Of a stretch of 64,000 nt of DNA, positions 22,441 to 34,600 are shown one piece after another (position 1 is the stretch's first letter; each line of letters begins with the position of its first letter). The notes beneath the pieces were generated by a model. It did no database searches and had not been told where the DNA came from. It saw nothing but the letters and a program-made list of their open reading frames with translations. The stretch spans positions 11,605,568 through 11,669,567 of the forward strand of contig NC_057925.1 in NCBI RefSeq assembly GCF_018873765.1, read 5' to 3'. The position numbers and the translations under genes are program-made. The DNA comes from Telopea speciosissima. Taxonomy: Eukaryota; Streptophyta; Magnoliopsida; Proteales; Proteaceae.

Positions 22441-24190
22441 GGTCCAACCCCCTACCCCCAAGCGATACGGCCCTTTCTAATGAGATCATGAAGGCACCTC
22501 TTCCCCACACATTTAAGATGCTGACCTTTGAAAAGTATGACGACACCACGGACCCTCTGCATCACTTGGAGAGCTTCAAGTCCATGATGATTCTCTATGG
22601 GGCCCATGACGCCATCATGTGTCGAGAATTCTCAGCTACTTTGAAGAAAGCCAAGAGAGTTTGGTTCTCCTGCCTCAAGTTGAAATTTATCAAAAACCTC
22701 CAGGAACTCAGTGAGTCCTTCGTCAACAACTTCCTGAGCAACAAAAGTCATAGGAAAACTTCGGTTAACCTGATGACCATAAAGCAGTGCAACAGCAAGC
22801 CTCTCCTTGGTGGTATCGATGATGAAAACTCCTGTTCTTCCTATTAAAGAAGCCGCCCTACGCCCTACAACCTCCCTGACCTACTAGCTATCAGCGAGAA
22901 ATACATCAATGCGTTTGAGACTGGCTGCACAAAAATATATCGAAGGAAGTGAACCGGACAAGAACAAATCTAGAATAGAGAAATCCGAGCTGGTTTGAGC
23001 AAAAAACAATGCTCTAACCGAAGCTCAGGTTGGTTGAAAAGCCCTGCCAAGGTGTTTGACAAGTACACTCCCTTCACCCACAAAAGATTTGACATATTAA
23101 TGTAGATCAAGAACAAGGACTATGTCAAGTGGCCAAGCAAGATGGGCTCACACTTGGGGAGACAAGATCAGAGAAAGTACTACTGGTTCCACTGGGATCA
23201 CATGCATGACACTAACGACTACAAGCACCTCAACGGAGATATTTTTTTGGTGCAACCTCAAGGCTCAAGGGAGAGCTTGATCCAAAGAGGTTACCTTGAC
23301 CCATACATTGACAAAGACATTCAGGATGCGATTAGGGATGTAAATTAATAGTCGAAATCCGTTTCCGTATTCGTGTTCATATCCGTTTAGTACTATCCAA
23401 ATCCGTCCGAAAGTTAAATAGATACGGATACGGATACGGATAGGCTATAGCTATCCAAAATGCTATATTTACATATAAACGGATAAAATATTTGATTTGT
23501 ATCCGTATCCGTATCCGTTTAACACTATCCCAATCCGTCCAAAAGTTAATCGGTTCCGAATGTGAATATAACACTATCCGAATCAAATTCGATCCTTTTA
23601 CATCCCTAGATGCGACCTGATCTGAGCGACGTGCGGAAAGAGAACATAATTGAAGAAGAGACTGAGGCCCAGAAAGAAATGTCCTGACCCACAGAAAAGG
23701 ACACAACGGCCATGCAGATTGTGACACTCCAACTGGGGTGATTGCCACAATTAGAGGTGGACCAACAGCTAGGGCAACTCTTCCTCCTCTAGGAAAGGCT
23801 ACACTCGAAGTTTCTATAGCACGGAATGGCCAAGCAAAAAAGCCAAGACGGGATAGGTGATATCCTTCTCCAATGAAGACCTCAAGAACAACAATGTGCC
23901 ACACGATGATGCTATCATCATAGCATTAAAGATCACAAACTTCGAGGTGGAAAGGATGGTCGACAATGGGAGCTTGGCCACCACTCTCTTCTGCGATGTG
24001 TATGAGAAAATGAAGCTGGGAAAATATAGGTTAAAAGAGCTGGATTCGCCGCTGTATGGGTTCATGGGAACACCAGTCAATGTCGAAGGGTTAATAGAAC
24101 TGCCCGTAACTGCAGGAATTGAACCATGTCAATCCATGATCATGGTCGTCAACATCTCTTGCACATACGACACAATCTTAGGCAGGGCAG
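22441..24190 (+). mobile_element. Gypsy (Tat lineage) gag and protease remnant
   Basis: The gag core at 22478-22850 (APLPHTFKMLTFEKYDD, YGAHDAIMCREF, ELSESFVNNFL) matches the Tat/Ogre type, as does a second gag of this kind at 45890-46300. A zinc-knuckle-like region (23142-23330) and a retroviral-type aspartic protease region (23857-24195, VDNGSLATTLF, CTYDTILGRAV) follow in order. A hAT MITE (23333-23608) lies inside. There is no reverse transcriptase before the LTR-like sequence at 24191. It is broken, with several lesions. Confidence 0.8.
23333..23608. mobile_element. hAT-type MITE, 276 bp
   Basis: Terminal inverted repeats TAGGGATGTAAA and TTTACATCCCTA are flanked by 8-bp target copies GATGCGAT (23325-23332) and GATGCGAC (23609-23616). 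Subterminal tatccgt/atccgtt motifs recur many times. A relative remains as a fragment at 38010-38212. Confidence 0.92.
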
Positions 24191-27060
24191 TGTGAGGACA
24201 AATGACGTCATGGCGGGGGATCATCATGTGTCCTCCACCTCATTTTTCTATGGAGAAAAAAACTGAGGTGAATTGAATGTAGGAGTCGCCACCTGGAGGA
24301 GGGTTCAGGACCTATAATTTAAATTGACTCTCTTGCAATGCCCATAGGGGACTGATCGGTCCATTGGTTTGGGTACATGTCATATTACGGTATGACGAAA
24401 GTGGAATCTAGAATACAAGGAAAGGTAAGGAAACATACTTGGAAGCTTGGCTGCATGGTAAGGGTTAGTATACAGGGAAGTAAAACAATGAAATAAAGAC
24501 AAAGAAAAGCCCAATTAATGCATGACAAGCATGTGGTGCGATTTATGACAAGTAGAGATGGATGGAGATACTAGCATGTACATGTGCATGTTGAAATTGT
24601 GGAGGAAGATGCATGAATGGTAGAAAGGGGGGGGGGGAATGAGGACATTAGCGGAGGAGGAAACATGGTGTAGAATATTTGACAAGAAAATATAGCATAT
24701 GAAAAGCATGTAAGCATACCATAGGCTGAGAAAATACAACAAATATTATAATGAGAGAAAATAGGATGAGTCTTAGTCTACAGGGGATGAGGATCATACA
24801 TTAAAAGTAAAGGAAGAAACAACAACAAGAGTGTAAGTGATCACCATCTGAAGAGATGGGATCACATGCCTCTAAAGATGCAAAATAAGTATGAAAACGA
24901 TGAAATCGACAAAAAATACGTACAAGAGAAAATGATCTTACCTATTTGGAAGATGTTCTAACTAAAAGAGATGGAGGCTTCCCTTTGTGACTCAGGAGGT
25001 TGATATGTAGAGATAGTATCACCAATGGTTGGATTTTCTTGTCTCTTTTTGGACAACACTTCATCCCCAAGCACCAAAATCACTAAGTATTGATGACTCT
25101 AAGCTATGAATTTGAAGCTTGAGATCCAATGACCAAGTAGGGACTCAAGAGCAATGGCAATTGAGCAACGGGGTGAGGATCAAGCAAGGACCAAAGACCA
25201 ATTGTTCGTGCACTCAAAAATTCATGCAAGGATCATAGATTCGATTTGGATCATTGGTGAAGTATCGAGAGAGGTGTCTTTGCATCGACGATGAGTATTT
25301 GGTTAAAGTTATGGCCAATGGAGTATGGGCAAGTTGTTTGTTGCCAAAGTTGAGGTTTCTTAGAGCCTAAGACAGCCAATATTTGGATCCAAGTTGCAAA
25401 AATTGAGCTTGGTCACGAATGGAAATGAAATCGGAGCTAAACATGCTAAATTTGGGTGTCTGTGATTTTCATAGGATCAACATTGAAGTTGGGTCAAGTC
25501 GACATAGTGGAGGGGTATGGTCGACATCAAGCTGATATCGACGAAAGGAGATCGACATCGAGCTGATATCGATGAACAAGGGTTGACATCAATGAAGGTA
25601 TGGTTGAGTGTTGGTAAGAAATGTCTGAATGTCGAGGGTATATATACATTCAAAGGGTTCAGTTCGACATTCACATGGGTGAGGTCGATGTCAACTCTGG
25701 GCTTTTAAGTGTCGACCTTGGGTTCGAATGTCGATTTTGGATGTTTGGGCTAGTTTTGTGCTTGGCCAGGTTGGTTCCAAAGAGGACTGGGTCAGGTCTA
25801 GCCCTTCAGGGATGATTTGGAGTATCCAGGGGCTCTTGTTTTGGCTCTGAAGAAAGTTTATGGGGTTTTCCCTCTTAGGGGTATTGTGAGTGAACAATCT
25901 GTGAACGAATTGGGGAAGTTCACACTTGCGCTACATCTATAGATACATTAACTCTACGCCTTGAAAGATGCTCATCTTCATCACGAGAAGCCTCCGGGTG
26001 GAATGACAAAATGAGGTGTCTATAGAATGCCCCTCTTTGATTAAGAATGTGAAACAATTGAAGGTCAAAGAAGTGATTCCTGAATACTTCGAATCATCAA
26101 GAGTTTGAGTGAAATCTTACAAGTTCTTTGCTCAGGGGCACTAGAGCGCGAGGGGTGATGGAAACATTCCTACGTAACGGCTCCAACAGATGAACATAGG
26201 GATGCCAGGGCAGCCATTTTGTTGGCTATGCTAGCTAGTGTGGATACCGAGACCTGTGGATGCAGGTCTTCATCCGCCTTGCAAGCGGGATCCGCTTGAT
26301 TCGGGGTCCCTTAGTGACATGGGGTTTGGGATCATGATATATACACAGTAAAAATAAATGGAGTTGCCACCTAGGATTCGGGCCTAGGACCCAATGGGGT
26401 AGCCCCATCCAGGATGAATGGATAGGGCTATATGATTCCATATGGTTTGGTCAGAGAGCCTAGGTAAGTGGACAAATAATGAGAGTAGGAAGGTATTAGC
26501 ACACCCCATCTCGCCCAGTCAAACCAGTCTTTCTACTAGATGCTTGATTTCATATATTTTCCTATAATGATATTTCTTATACCAACATGTGAGACTAATT
26601 TATGATGCATCAAATATGTAAAAATGAACTAAATATGATACTTGTCAAAAATGGTAATGCGCATGTTGAAATAAGTTACTTTAATCTATGGAAATGAGCT
26701 AAAATACTTTATAGAAAATAAAACAAAACATTGCTTTTTGTAAATAAGGCTTACTATTTACACTAATGCAAGCTACTTTAGTTGTCTATATCATGCCAAC
26801 ATGATAAAAATGCGAAAGACATAAACCTCATGTGAAATTAACAGAGTAAAAAGAAACACTACAAATATGAAATGTGATGATGTCCCACGGATCAGGTGGA
26901 GACGGACGACTGGCTTGCCTCTCTTTCGTCAAACAGAGTGACAACTATGTAAGATAGCTAAGGATTACTCGGACTTCAGGCAAAGTGACAGCTGTTATCA
27001 CTGAAATCTCGGGCAGAGTAATGGCGTCTCTGGGGATTTCTCAAGACTATCGCTCGTTAC
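24191..27060 (+). mobile_element. Fragments of Tat-type gypsy LTR and untranslated region
   Basis: 24191-24420 begins TGTGAGGACAAATGA and carries gagtcgccacctgg. Inverted relatives lie at 57020-57180 and 57290-57420. 26350-26520 (gttgccacctagga...ggaaggtattagcac) is a second LTR-like piece. Between them (24420-26000) I see no coding sequence, only a G-run at 24626 and a cluster of tcgacat motifs (25495-25740). 25995-26040 (gtctatagaatgcccctc) recurs at 54070 and 55230. Confidence 0.55.
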
Positions 27061-27778
27061 TCGGACAGAGTGACAATGCTACATGACCATAATAAGGATA
27101 CCATGGGGAATGTAATGAAAGAGGGTGAAAAAATGAGAGGTGAAAGAGGAGGGAGGCTCAAATATCAAAGTAGGACATGGGAAACAGATGGGAGGGTCAC
27201 TATAAAGCGTGCACACACACACACACACACACACACATTCAAAAAATGGTCATTTTTTTGGGGCTTTTTTATTTTGTAAATCCAACCTACCAACTACAGG
27301 TGAGGGATCCGGTATTCGACCGTGTCCAATTGTCATCATCATTGTGGATGGCTGGCAATTTTCAGCGTCTACACTAATATATACAAGGATGCTTAAAGAG
27401 GTCCCAATATTGCAGGTTTCCTAGGAGCGAAGCCAGCTCCATTCTTAATAAGTAACTACCATGGACGGTTATATTTTGAAGATTCTTTTTTTTTCCTCTT
27501 GATTAAAATGGAAATTAAACTGTCTTTCGTGGTACCATACATATATATATGTTACCATACACACTCCAGGTGACACCATAGATGGATCGTATAGGCAATT
27601 ACTATGTTTCTGATCATATCATACCCAAAAGAAATTAAAAACAATATCATATCATATCTCCTATTACATTCCTAAAGAGCACCACAGTTATCCCTAAACA
27701 ATGTTCATGCAGCACAGTAATCTTAGATTTTACCTTAACAGACATTCCGCTTCCTTTTCCCAAACACCACATCATATA
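27061..27778 (+). repeat. Upstream block of MADS unit 1
   Basis: Shared with 47066-47605 and in part with 53580-53810. It holds a (CA)n run (27209-27237), the gtctacactaatatatacaagg motif and a long non-coding match leading up to the MADS promoter. It marks the left edge of the duplicated MADS unit and includes the end of gypsy-derived sequence. Confidence 0.75.
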
Positions 27779-27824
27779 AAAGGAAATAAATATTTTTTTT
27801 TTTTATCAAAAAGGAAATAAATAT
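27779..27824 (-). mobile_element. LINE tail-only insertion upstream of M1
   Basis: A T-run ending ttatc is bracketed by two copies of AAAGGAAATAAATAT (27779-27793 and 27810-27824). The M3 promoter has the same event (48597-48643). M2 has a single uninterrupted copy near 38272. The structure is that of a target-primed insertion of little more than a poly-A tail. Confidence 0.75.
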
Positions 27825-28081
27825 GAACTTGGTTTTCGGATTTCAAGTCCAAAATGGTGTTCAAACTGGAGAAAGGAATTTGCCAACCAAGAAAACTAAA
27901 TCTCATGATGATAACATTTTTTAATCTAAATTTTCCTAATTTGTGGCTAAATCTCTTAAGTTTGTTACCAAAAGTAAAAATTATAAAAAAGTAAAGTTTC
28001 AAAAAAGGAAATAAGATGAAATAGAGGCAAAAATTTTAATATATTCGGACAGCTTTGAGAGATATTGAAGGAAAGAAGGCC

Positions 28082-28088
28082 TATAAAT
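28082..28088 (+). promoter_or_regulatory. TATA box of M1
   Basis: TATAAAT lies in the context ggcctataaat, conserved before M2 (38478) and M4 (52119). It is about 100 bp before the ATG. Confidence 0.7.
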
Positions 28089-28187
28089 TGAGTCCAAAGA
28101 AACAACAATTTCTCTATTATCTCTTTCTTTCCCTTGATGGGTGGTGAAGCAATCTTTTTTTAGTGTTTCTCTTATTGTTTCAGTGAG

Positions 28188-28754
28188 ATGGCAAGGAAAC
28201 CAAGCATGGGTCGTCAGAAGATTGAGATCAAGAGGATCAATTGTGAATTTTCTCGACAGGTCACTTTCTCTAAACGCCGAGCAGGACTCTTCAAGAAGGC
28301 TAGTGAGCTCTGTACTCTCTGTGGTGCTGAGATAGCCATTCTTGTCTTCTCACCTGCAGGTAAGGTCTTCTCCTTCGGCCACCCTAATGTGGAATCCATC
28401 GTTGATAGGTTCCTTAATGAAAACAATTCGCCCCCGGAAACCGCTGCATTGCCTCTTGTGGAGGCTTTCCGTGGAGCTAGTGTTTGCGAGCTCAACCAAC
28501 AGTACACACAAGTGCTCAACCTAATGGAAATCGAGAAGAAGCGAGCTGAGACACTCTACCAATCGACCCCAGAAGCAAAGCAAGGTGAGCCCTGGTGGGA
28601 AGCACCCATTGAAAATATGGGATTGCATGAGCTTCAGAAGTTGATGATTTTTATGGAGGAACTTAAGAAGAATATGAAGAAACGTGTTGATGCTTCTTCA
28701 ATCATCCCTTATGGAGATGGTTATGGTTTTAGTATTGGACGTGGTCTTATCTGA
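28188..28754 (+). CDS. Type I (M-alpha) MADS-box transcription factor, AGL62-like (M1)
   Basis: The 188-residue protein is intronless, as is usual for type I MADS genes. The MADS domain spans about residues 8-66 ([44 protein letters not shown]). A middle helix-rich region and the AGL62-type C-terminal [12 protein letters not shown] (135-146) follow. Family members act in the nucleus as dimers on CArG-like DNA. AGL62 restrains endosperm cellularisation, so a seed or female gametophyte role is inferred. The ATG follows the conserved ttattgtttcagtgag leader shared with M2 and M3. Compared with M3 it lacks 36 bp in frame just before [12 protein letters not shown], dropping the [12 protein letters not shown] segment. 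All DNA-binding residues look intact. It is the closest paralogue of M3. Confidence 0.92.
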   Translation: MARKPSMGRQKIEIKRINCEFSRQVTFSKRRAGLFKKASELCTLCGAEIAILVFSPAGKVFSFGHPNVESIVDRFLNENNSPPETAALPLVEAFRGASVCELNQQYTQVLNLMEIEKKRAETLYQSTPEAKQGEPWWEAPIENMGLHELQKLMIFMEELKKNMKKRVDASSIIPYGDGYGFSIGRGLI

Positions 28755-28795
28755 ACTACTCTTCTTTTTCTTTCAATGTGTATATGGAAGTAGTT

Positions 28796-28941
28796 TTCTG
28801 TCTGGTAGTGTGGCCTACGCCAGAACTCTTATGTATCTATCTCTCTCCTCCTCAAAACAAGGGGGTATCGGTATCTTTTCATATGGGGAGGAAGCGATAG
28901 ACTCATGAGAGGTTGGGTTGGCTATACTGCCAGACAGAGTT
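28796..28941. mobile_element. Foldback MITE in the M1 3' region
   Basis: Arm ctgtctggtagtgtggcc (about 28797) pairs with ggctatactgccagacag (about 28920-28938). The interior is tctctcctcctc-type sequence like that near 17260. It lies 42 bp after the stop and so may be in the 3' UTR. Confidence 0.6.
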
Positions 28942-29801
28942 CTTTTTCCCAATAATTTATGGATTTTTTCAGTTTTTTTTAATTGAAATAAATGGAGAAA
29001 TAATGCTTGAAATTGACAAAAAATGGGCGTTCCTTGGCGAACGATTAAAAGAAGAATCCAGATTTAAATTAATTCATACCAATTAAGTTAATATAAAATG
29101 TATGTGCTTGGGTTGGCCTCGATACCGATTCTCTTAATAGTTCCTTGTTTTTTATTAGAATTATTGAATGAATAACTTCTCTTATTCAATGGTAATCCAA
29201 TTACATTAGGTATATATGTATTTGGTGAAGCCTGATCTTAGTCCAAAAAGTGCAGTGGGAAATCTTCGGAGGGCCATTTCGGCCTCGAAATGCATCCAGG
29301 TGGCCTTAAAGGTGCATACATTAATGCCAAAGACAATGAATCCTATAGAGCTCGTCGAAATCTTCGATTTGATATGTATATCAGCATATGTTAGGTTCAG
29401 GTGCGACCCTAATCGAGTGGGTCTTTTGGGCTTCTAAGGGCATTTATGTACTTGTTTGGGTTAGGGCTTTTCTATATAGTGTCCTTATCTCGTTGAGAGA
29501 TGTAAGTGAGATCTGAGGATTTGTAACTTGCGAGAAATAGTGGAAACCAGTTCTGTCGTTGGCCGTGGATGTAGCCTACCTTCTTGGGGGTGAACAACAT
29601 AAAATCCCTGTGTTGTGTGTTTGTTCTTCTCTTCTTTTTCGTTTTCAAGAGAGTCCTTGAGTACATAGAGTGTTATCACATGTGATATCAAGAGTCCTAA
29701 GTCAAATAGGTTGTTATCACATGTGATATGAAGATTATCGACAACTATCTTGTAGAAGGTCATAATCATCCCATCTTATCTTTGTCGATAGAGTTCCACT
29801 T
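28942..29801. other. M1 3' flank and copia LTR-like remnant
   Basis: 28970-29110 matches the 3' flanks of M3 (50115-50345) and M4 (53220-53440). 29400-29700 resembles the 3' half of a copia LTR (ggatgtagcctaccttcttgg, then a stretch ending gttatcaca). Only the LTR-like end is visible. Confidence 0.45.
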
Positions 29802-29809
29802 TGAGTAGG

Positions 29810-30647
29810 CAGGGGTGTCGACCGGTCAGGCTTGGTCGGGTTCGGTCGGGCCTAGCCGGGCCTCACGATGCTAAAAGCCTGCACCGTGACCGCCCGTTTA
29901 AGTTTTCGGGCAGGGCCTGGTCAGGTTCGGTCGAGCTAGGTCGGGTTTCGGGCTATAAACGGGCAGCTATAATCGGGTCATAATCGGGCCATAACCGGGC
30001 TGTGGACCTGTTTAACTTTGAATGGGCCTTAATTTGGCTCTAACAGGTGCAACCACAGAGGGCTAAAGAAAAAATTCAAAAGTGAGAAACACCATTCAAG
30101 CTGTCCATTTCGACCAATTTCATCTTGATCAAGTCAATTTTGAAAATAATGGGCTTATTGAAATAAGATACAATGTGTGGATTATGGAGTAGAAAACAAC
30201 ATATAACAAGATCATTTTATACTCAAGCAATTTTCATTTGTGGACTATGTGGGCTTATTACTCAAGCAATTTTCATGTGTGGACTATGGGCTTATTACTC
30301 CAGCAATTTTCATTTGATAAGATATGATGAGAAGAAAACAACATATAACAAGATCAGACACAAGTCACACAACCACACAGGGGAGACTGGGAGAGGGAAG
30401 GGGAGGGACATTTTAAAGTTAAAGGGTCGGGCTAGGTCGGGCTGTAATCGGGCGGGCTAGGTCGAGCCTGGAATCGATCGGTCCGGTCGGGCGCCCGACG
30501 GGCTAAAACCCCACACCGGGACCGCCCACTTATTCAACATGTCGGGCTTAAGCCCGACACGTTTAGTAAACGGGCCGGTCAGGTCCGGGCTTTAATCGGA
30601 CGGCCTCGGTCGATTTTGTTGGGCCGGGCCTGAAATTGACACCCCTA
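29810..30647. mobile_element. hAT-type non-autonomous element, 838 bp
   Basis: It begins CAGGGGTGTCGACC and ends AATTGACACCCCTA. It is flanked by perfect 8-bp duplications TGAGTAGG (29802-29809 and 30648-30655). Both ends are packed with gtcggg/gggcc motifs, as subterminal binding sites would be. The centre holds about three copies of a roughly 45-bp repeat (30215-30315). No transposase is present. Confidence 0.92.
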
Positions 30648-30655
30648 TGAGTAGG

Positions 30656-31436
30656 AATGAATTAGGTGAGTGAATGTAGGAGATCGGCTAGATGTGGATA
30701 AGCACGGTTGATAAGAAGGTAGTTGAGCTGTTCCCACTGATGGCAATGGCGTAGATGGGTTAGTTCTCATTTTCTTTTGTTTCTCTGTATTCGTCTTGGT
30801 ATGCCTAGATGTTAAATACTTGTTTTATCTTTTTCTTCTTTATATATCTTTGCTGACATTTAACAAAAAATACCTCAGCGTGCATGTGTACAATTCCGAA
30901 CACAATTGTAACACTAACTTTCTGCTAGTTGAGGGAAGGCCATTCATATTTGTGGAGAAAACAGTTTACAAAGAATTTTAAATACTACAGCTCCCTTGGC
31001 TCCGTTTGGTTGCAAGGGAAATTAGCGGAAAGAAAGTGAACATTTTTAAACCTAAAAATAGAACTTTGGTAATCATTATCCAAAATGATTGTATAAATTA
31101 CTTAAAGGGAAAAAGAATGCAGCTCGGTTGTGTGGCCCCTGCGCTAGACACAGGAGCGCCCAAAATTACCACCCGCCCCCTATGAAACCAAAAATCCTAT
31201 CTATGTTGATGCCCTTGTGTGGAGTCTCATTGTTCCCCACGCAGGTGCAAGAGTCATGCGACCTTGCAATGATCCCTTGCCGATTACTTAAATATCGATC
31301 TTATCATATTTCATAACGGTGTTTTTATAATGTAATTTTTATTTTAATTTTCAAATTCAAGGAATTCAAGGGATTGCGATTCAAAGTAAAGTGAGTTTTT
31401 ATAACTAAATATGGAATGATTTGAAGTTAGTAATAT
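30656..31436 (+). repeat. Inter-gene block of MADS unit 1, left part
   Basis: 30985-31436 matches 50630-51082 closely, including the gtgtggcccctg...gagcgcccaaaattacc stretch. It ends at the LINE insertion. 30656-30985 shows nothing recognisable. Confidence 0.75.
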
Positions 31437-31662
31437 AATCATGTGGGGGTTTTTTTTTTGCTAAAGATCAGCAATGTGTATTAAATATAGAAGAAAAACT
31501 TACAAGGAGTGACTGAAAACTTCAAAAAAGATAGTCCAGAGAACTAACGTGAACCCTTCGGCCTAGCCCTTAGGTAAACATTAGAGCTAGGCAATCAAAT
31601 CAGTTACAAATTAGGTGAATCTATAGAAAGGCCATTCAAGCGCTTCCCAATAGACAATCTGC

Positions 31663-34600
31663 CTAATAAGAGGTGTTTTTCCTTTTCGCCGCGTTGGTGG
31701 CAAGAGCATCCGCAGCCGAATTTGCTTCTCTATAGCAATGGGTCATACGCCACTGGATGGAGCCAAGAAAGTTAGAGGCTTTCCACCACTTATACATTAG
31801 GTTCCAAGGAATCTTATTAGAGAGAATTGAAGAGACAACTGCTCCCAAGTCGCACTCAATCCAAAGATTTCTTGCACCCATTTCTCTAGCGTGGTCAACT
31901 CCTGTAAAGAAAGCCCCCAGTTCAGCCATGTAATTCGATCCCACACCCTGGTGCTCAGAGAAGCAACTTAACACAGCTCCCAAGTGATCATGAAGTACCC
32001 CTCCTCCTCCTATCGATCTAGGATTACCCAAGGAAGAGCCATCAATGTTCAATTTCCACCACCCAAGTGGTGGTTGCCTCCATCGCACTTCTACCATCCT
32101 TCTAACAGGTGGCCTTGAAATTGTCACCTTCAGCATACGTGCCAAGGTAAGATCATTCACTGTTTGCACCTGCACCCCTTTCACCCTTATGCAGTCCCCA
32201 ACTTCCCCATAGCATAGCTTTGCCACTTCAGTAGGAGTTCTTCTCAAGTTGTCATGGCATCGTCTATTGCGCTCCCACCAAATATTTTTGCAGCAGATAA
32301 TCAGTATAGCATTCCATGCCTTAGGTAGGGGAACAGTCTTCGCCTTTCTGCGCCACCATGAAAACAATAATTCAATGGTTGGGAAACCACTCCAGCTCTG
32401 ATTGAAGACATATAGCACCGCCATCCAGATTTGACGCGAGAAGGCATAGTCAAGAAATAGATGCTTGATCGTTTCGCAGTCCATGTAGCATAGATCGCAC
32501 CTTGACGCTAGAGGAACTGCTTTGTGGCATACCATGTGGTCAGTGGGAAGTACTCCATGCGTAAGCCTCCATCCAAATACAGCAGCACGTGGATGAAGGT
32601 CACGGTTCCAAACAGTTGATACCCACTCAGGTGAGGGCACCTTTATGCGCAGGGTCTCCCAAGCAGTCTTGACCATGAAGTGGCCAGTGGTTGCATGCGC
32701 CCAAAATCTCATATCCAGTCTGTTGTGACAAGTAATTCCACTACCTTGAATCATCGTGAAGGCCCTTTGGAGTTTAGGTTCTTGGACTGCCGGCAGATCC
32801 CAACTACCTTCTTTCCAAAAGTTCGCCACCATTGCCGATAAATTGCGTGGAATGTGTAGGGGATAGACGAGGTCCTCAATGCTTTGGTTGTGAACCCACT
32901 TGTCATACCAAAAACTTACTGAATTTCCATTTCCAATCACCCATCTCTCTGCAAACCGAATAAAATCCCAAACTCTTCTTAGCCTAGGTAGAAGCGTGGA
33001 GGTATCAGCAGTCTTCTTGAGTGACCCATCTGCCTTCACTAGTCGACCTCTCAAAAAAGCTGCCAGGGTAGACTGATCTGTGTATATAGTCCAGGAGAGT
33101 TTAGCAATCAGGGCCAAATTTAAATCTCATAATCGAAGAATTCCGAGTCCACCTTCCTTCTTGGGCTTACACAGCCTATCCCATCAAACAGTGATGGCCC
33201 TAGAGCTATCAGCCTCCCCTGACCAAATAAAGTTACGTATCCATCTCTCCATAACCTCTATAGTGCCCAATGGCCAGAGATATACAGAGAAGTTGTGGAC
33301 TGGGATACTACCGATGATAGTACGAACCAGCTCAATCCTTCCGGCCATGGCAGATGGCGTCCCTTCCAAGACGCAAGTCTTAGCTTGAACTGATCTACTA
33401 GAGGCTTAATCATGTCGGGTTTCACCCTGCCCTTCATCAATATAACTCCTAGGTACCTTGTTAGGAAGATACACACTGGGATTTGGATCACTGATAAAAT
33501 TCTCCGTCTTCTAGCAGCTGAGACACAACCAAAATAGACCTTGCTTTTAGCGAGGTTGATCACATGTCCTGAATAATCTCCATAGGCCTCCAGAAAGTGC
33601 TTGACACGCCTAACATTAGCCAGCTCTGCCTTCATAAAGATAAACAGGTCATCAACATAAAAAAGGTGGGAGGGGGTTATCACCTGGCGTGGCCCTGCAA
33701 GAGCATTATGCCATCCTCTATGTGGCATGTCCTTCAACCCTCTGCATAGCACCTCTTCAGAGAGAATAAAAAGGAGAGGGGATCGACAGTGGGTCACCTT
33801 GTCTCAATCCTCATTCCATCCCAAAAAAGCCGACCAATCCACCATTAATCAAAATTGAGATCCGAGTTGATTGGAGTATTTGGTGCACCCAATGAATCCA
33901 CAATTGTGAGAAACCAAAGGCACTGAGCACATCGAACAGAAAACTCCACTCAAGCGTGTCAAAAGCCTTTTGTATGTCCAGCTTCATACCCATTCCACCT
34001 CCCCTACATTTAACTTCCATTAGGTTTGTAAGCTCTGAAGCCACCCCAATATTTTCATAAATAACTCTGCCTTTCTGGAAAGCCCCTTGCTCTGGAGAAA
34101 TCAGCTTGTGCAATATGGAGGATAATCTGGTTGACATAATTTTAGGGATAATTTAAAAAAGAAATTCCCCATGCAAAGAGGGCGGAACTGCCCACCCTTT
34201 TGGCATTCTCAACCTTAGGGATCAAGCAGAGAAAATTACAGTTCACCCCTTTAGTCACAATGCCTTCGCTGAAGAAACTCTGAATGCCTCGACACACGTC
34301 CCTACAAATGATGTCCCGACACACCCTAACGAACGTACCAGGGTAACCATCCGGTCCAGGGGCATTAGCTGGGTCCAAGTCAAAAATAGCAGTTCTGATT
34401 TCGTCTTGCGAAGGGATCTTAGACAGCATGACATTATCTTGATCTGTTACCAGGGTAGGGATCGCTGTCAGAAGAGCTGCATCTCTAATCCTCCCCCCAC
34501 TCTTGAAGAAGCTCTCATAGTGAGCTACTAAATGATCACCAATCTCCTTAGGATCAGTCAAGGCCGAGCCATCATCCCTTAATATTTCTCGAATGGTGTT

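Noticed and set aside
28150-28187. Possible 5' UTR intron ending at ttattgtttcag before the MADS ATG
   Set aside because: The acceptor-like sequence is shared by M1 to M3, but M4 differs and no consistent donor is visible upstream, so I do not annotate an intron.
28141-28335. Overlapping plus-strand frame at the M1 start (and its equivalents at M2 and M4)
   Set aside because: It is a +1 shadow of the conserved MADS domain and is repeated because the coding sequence is conserved.
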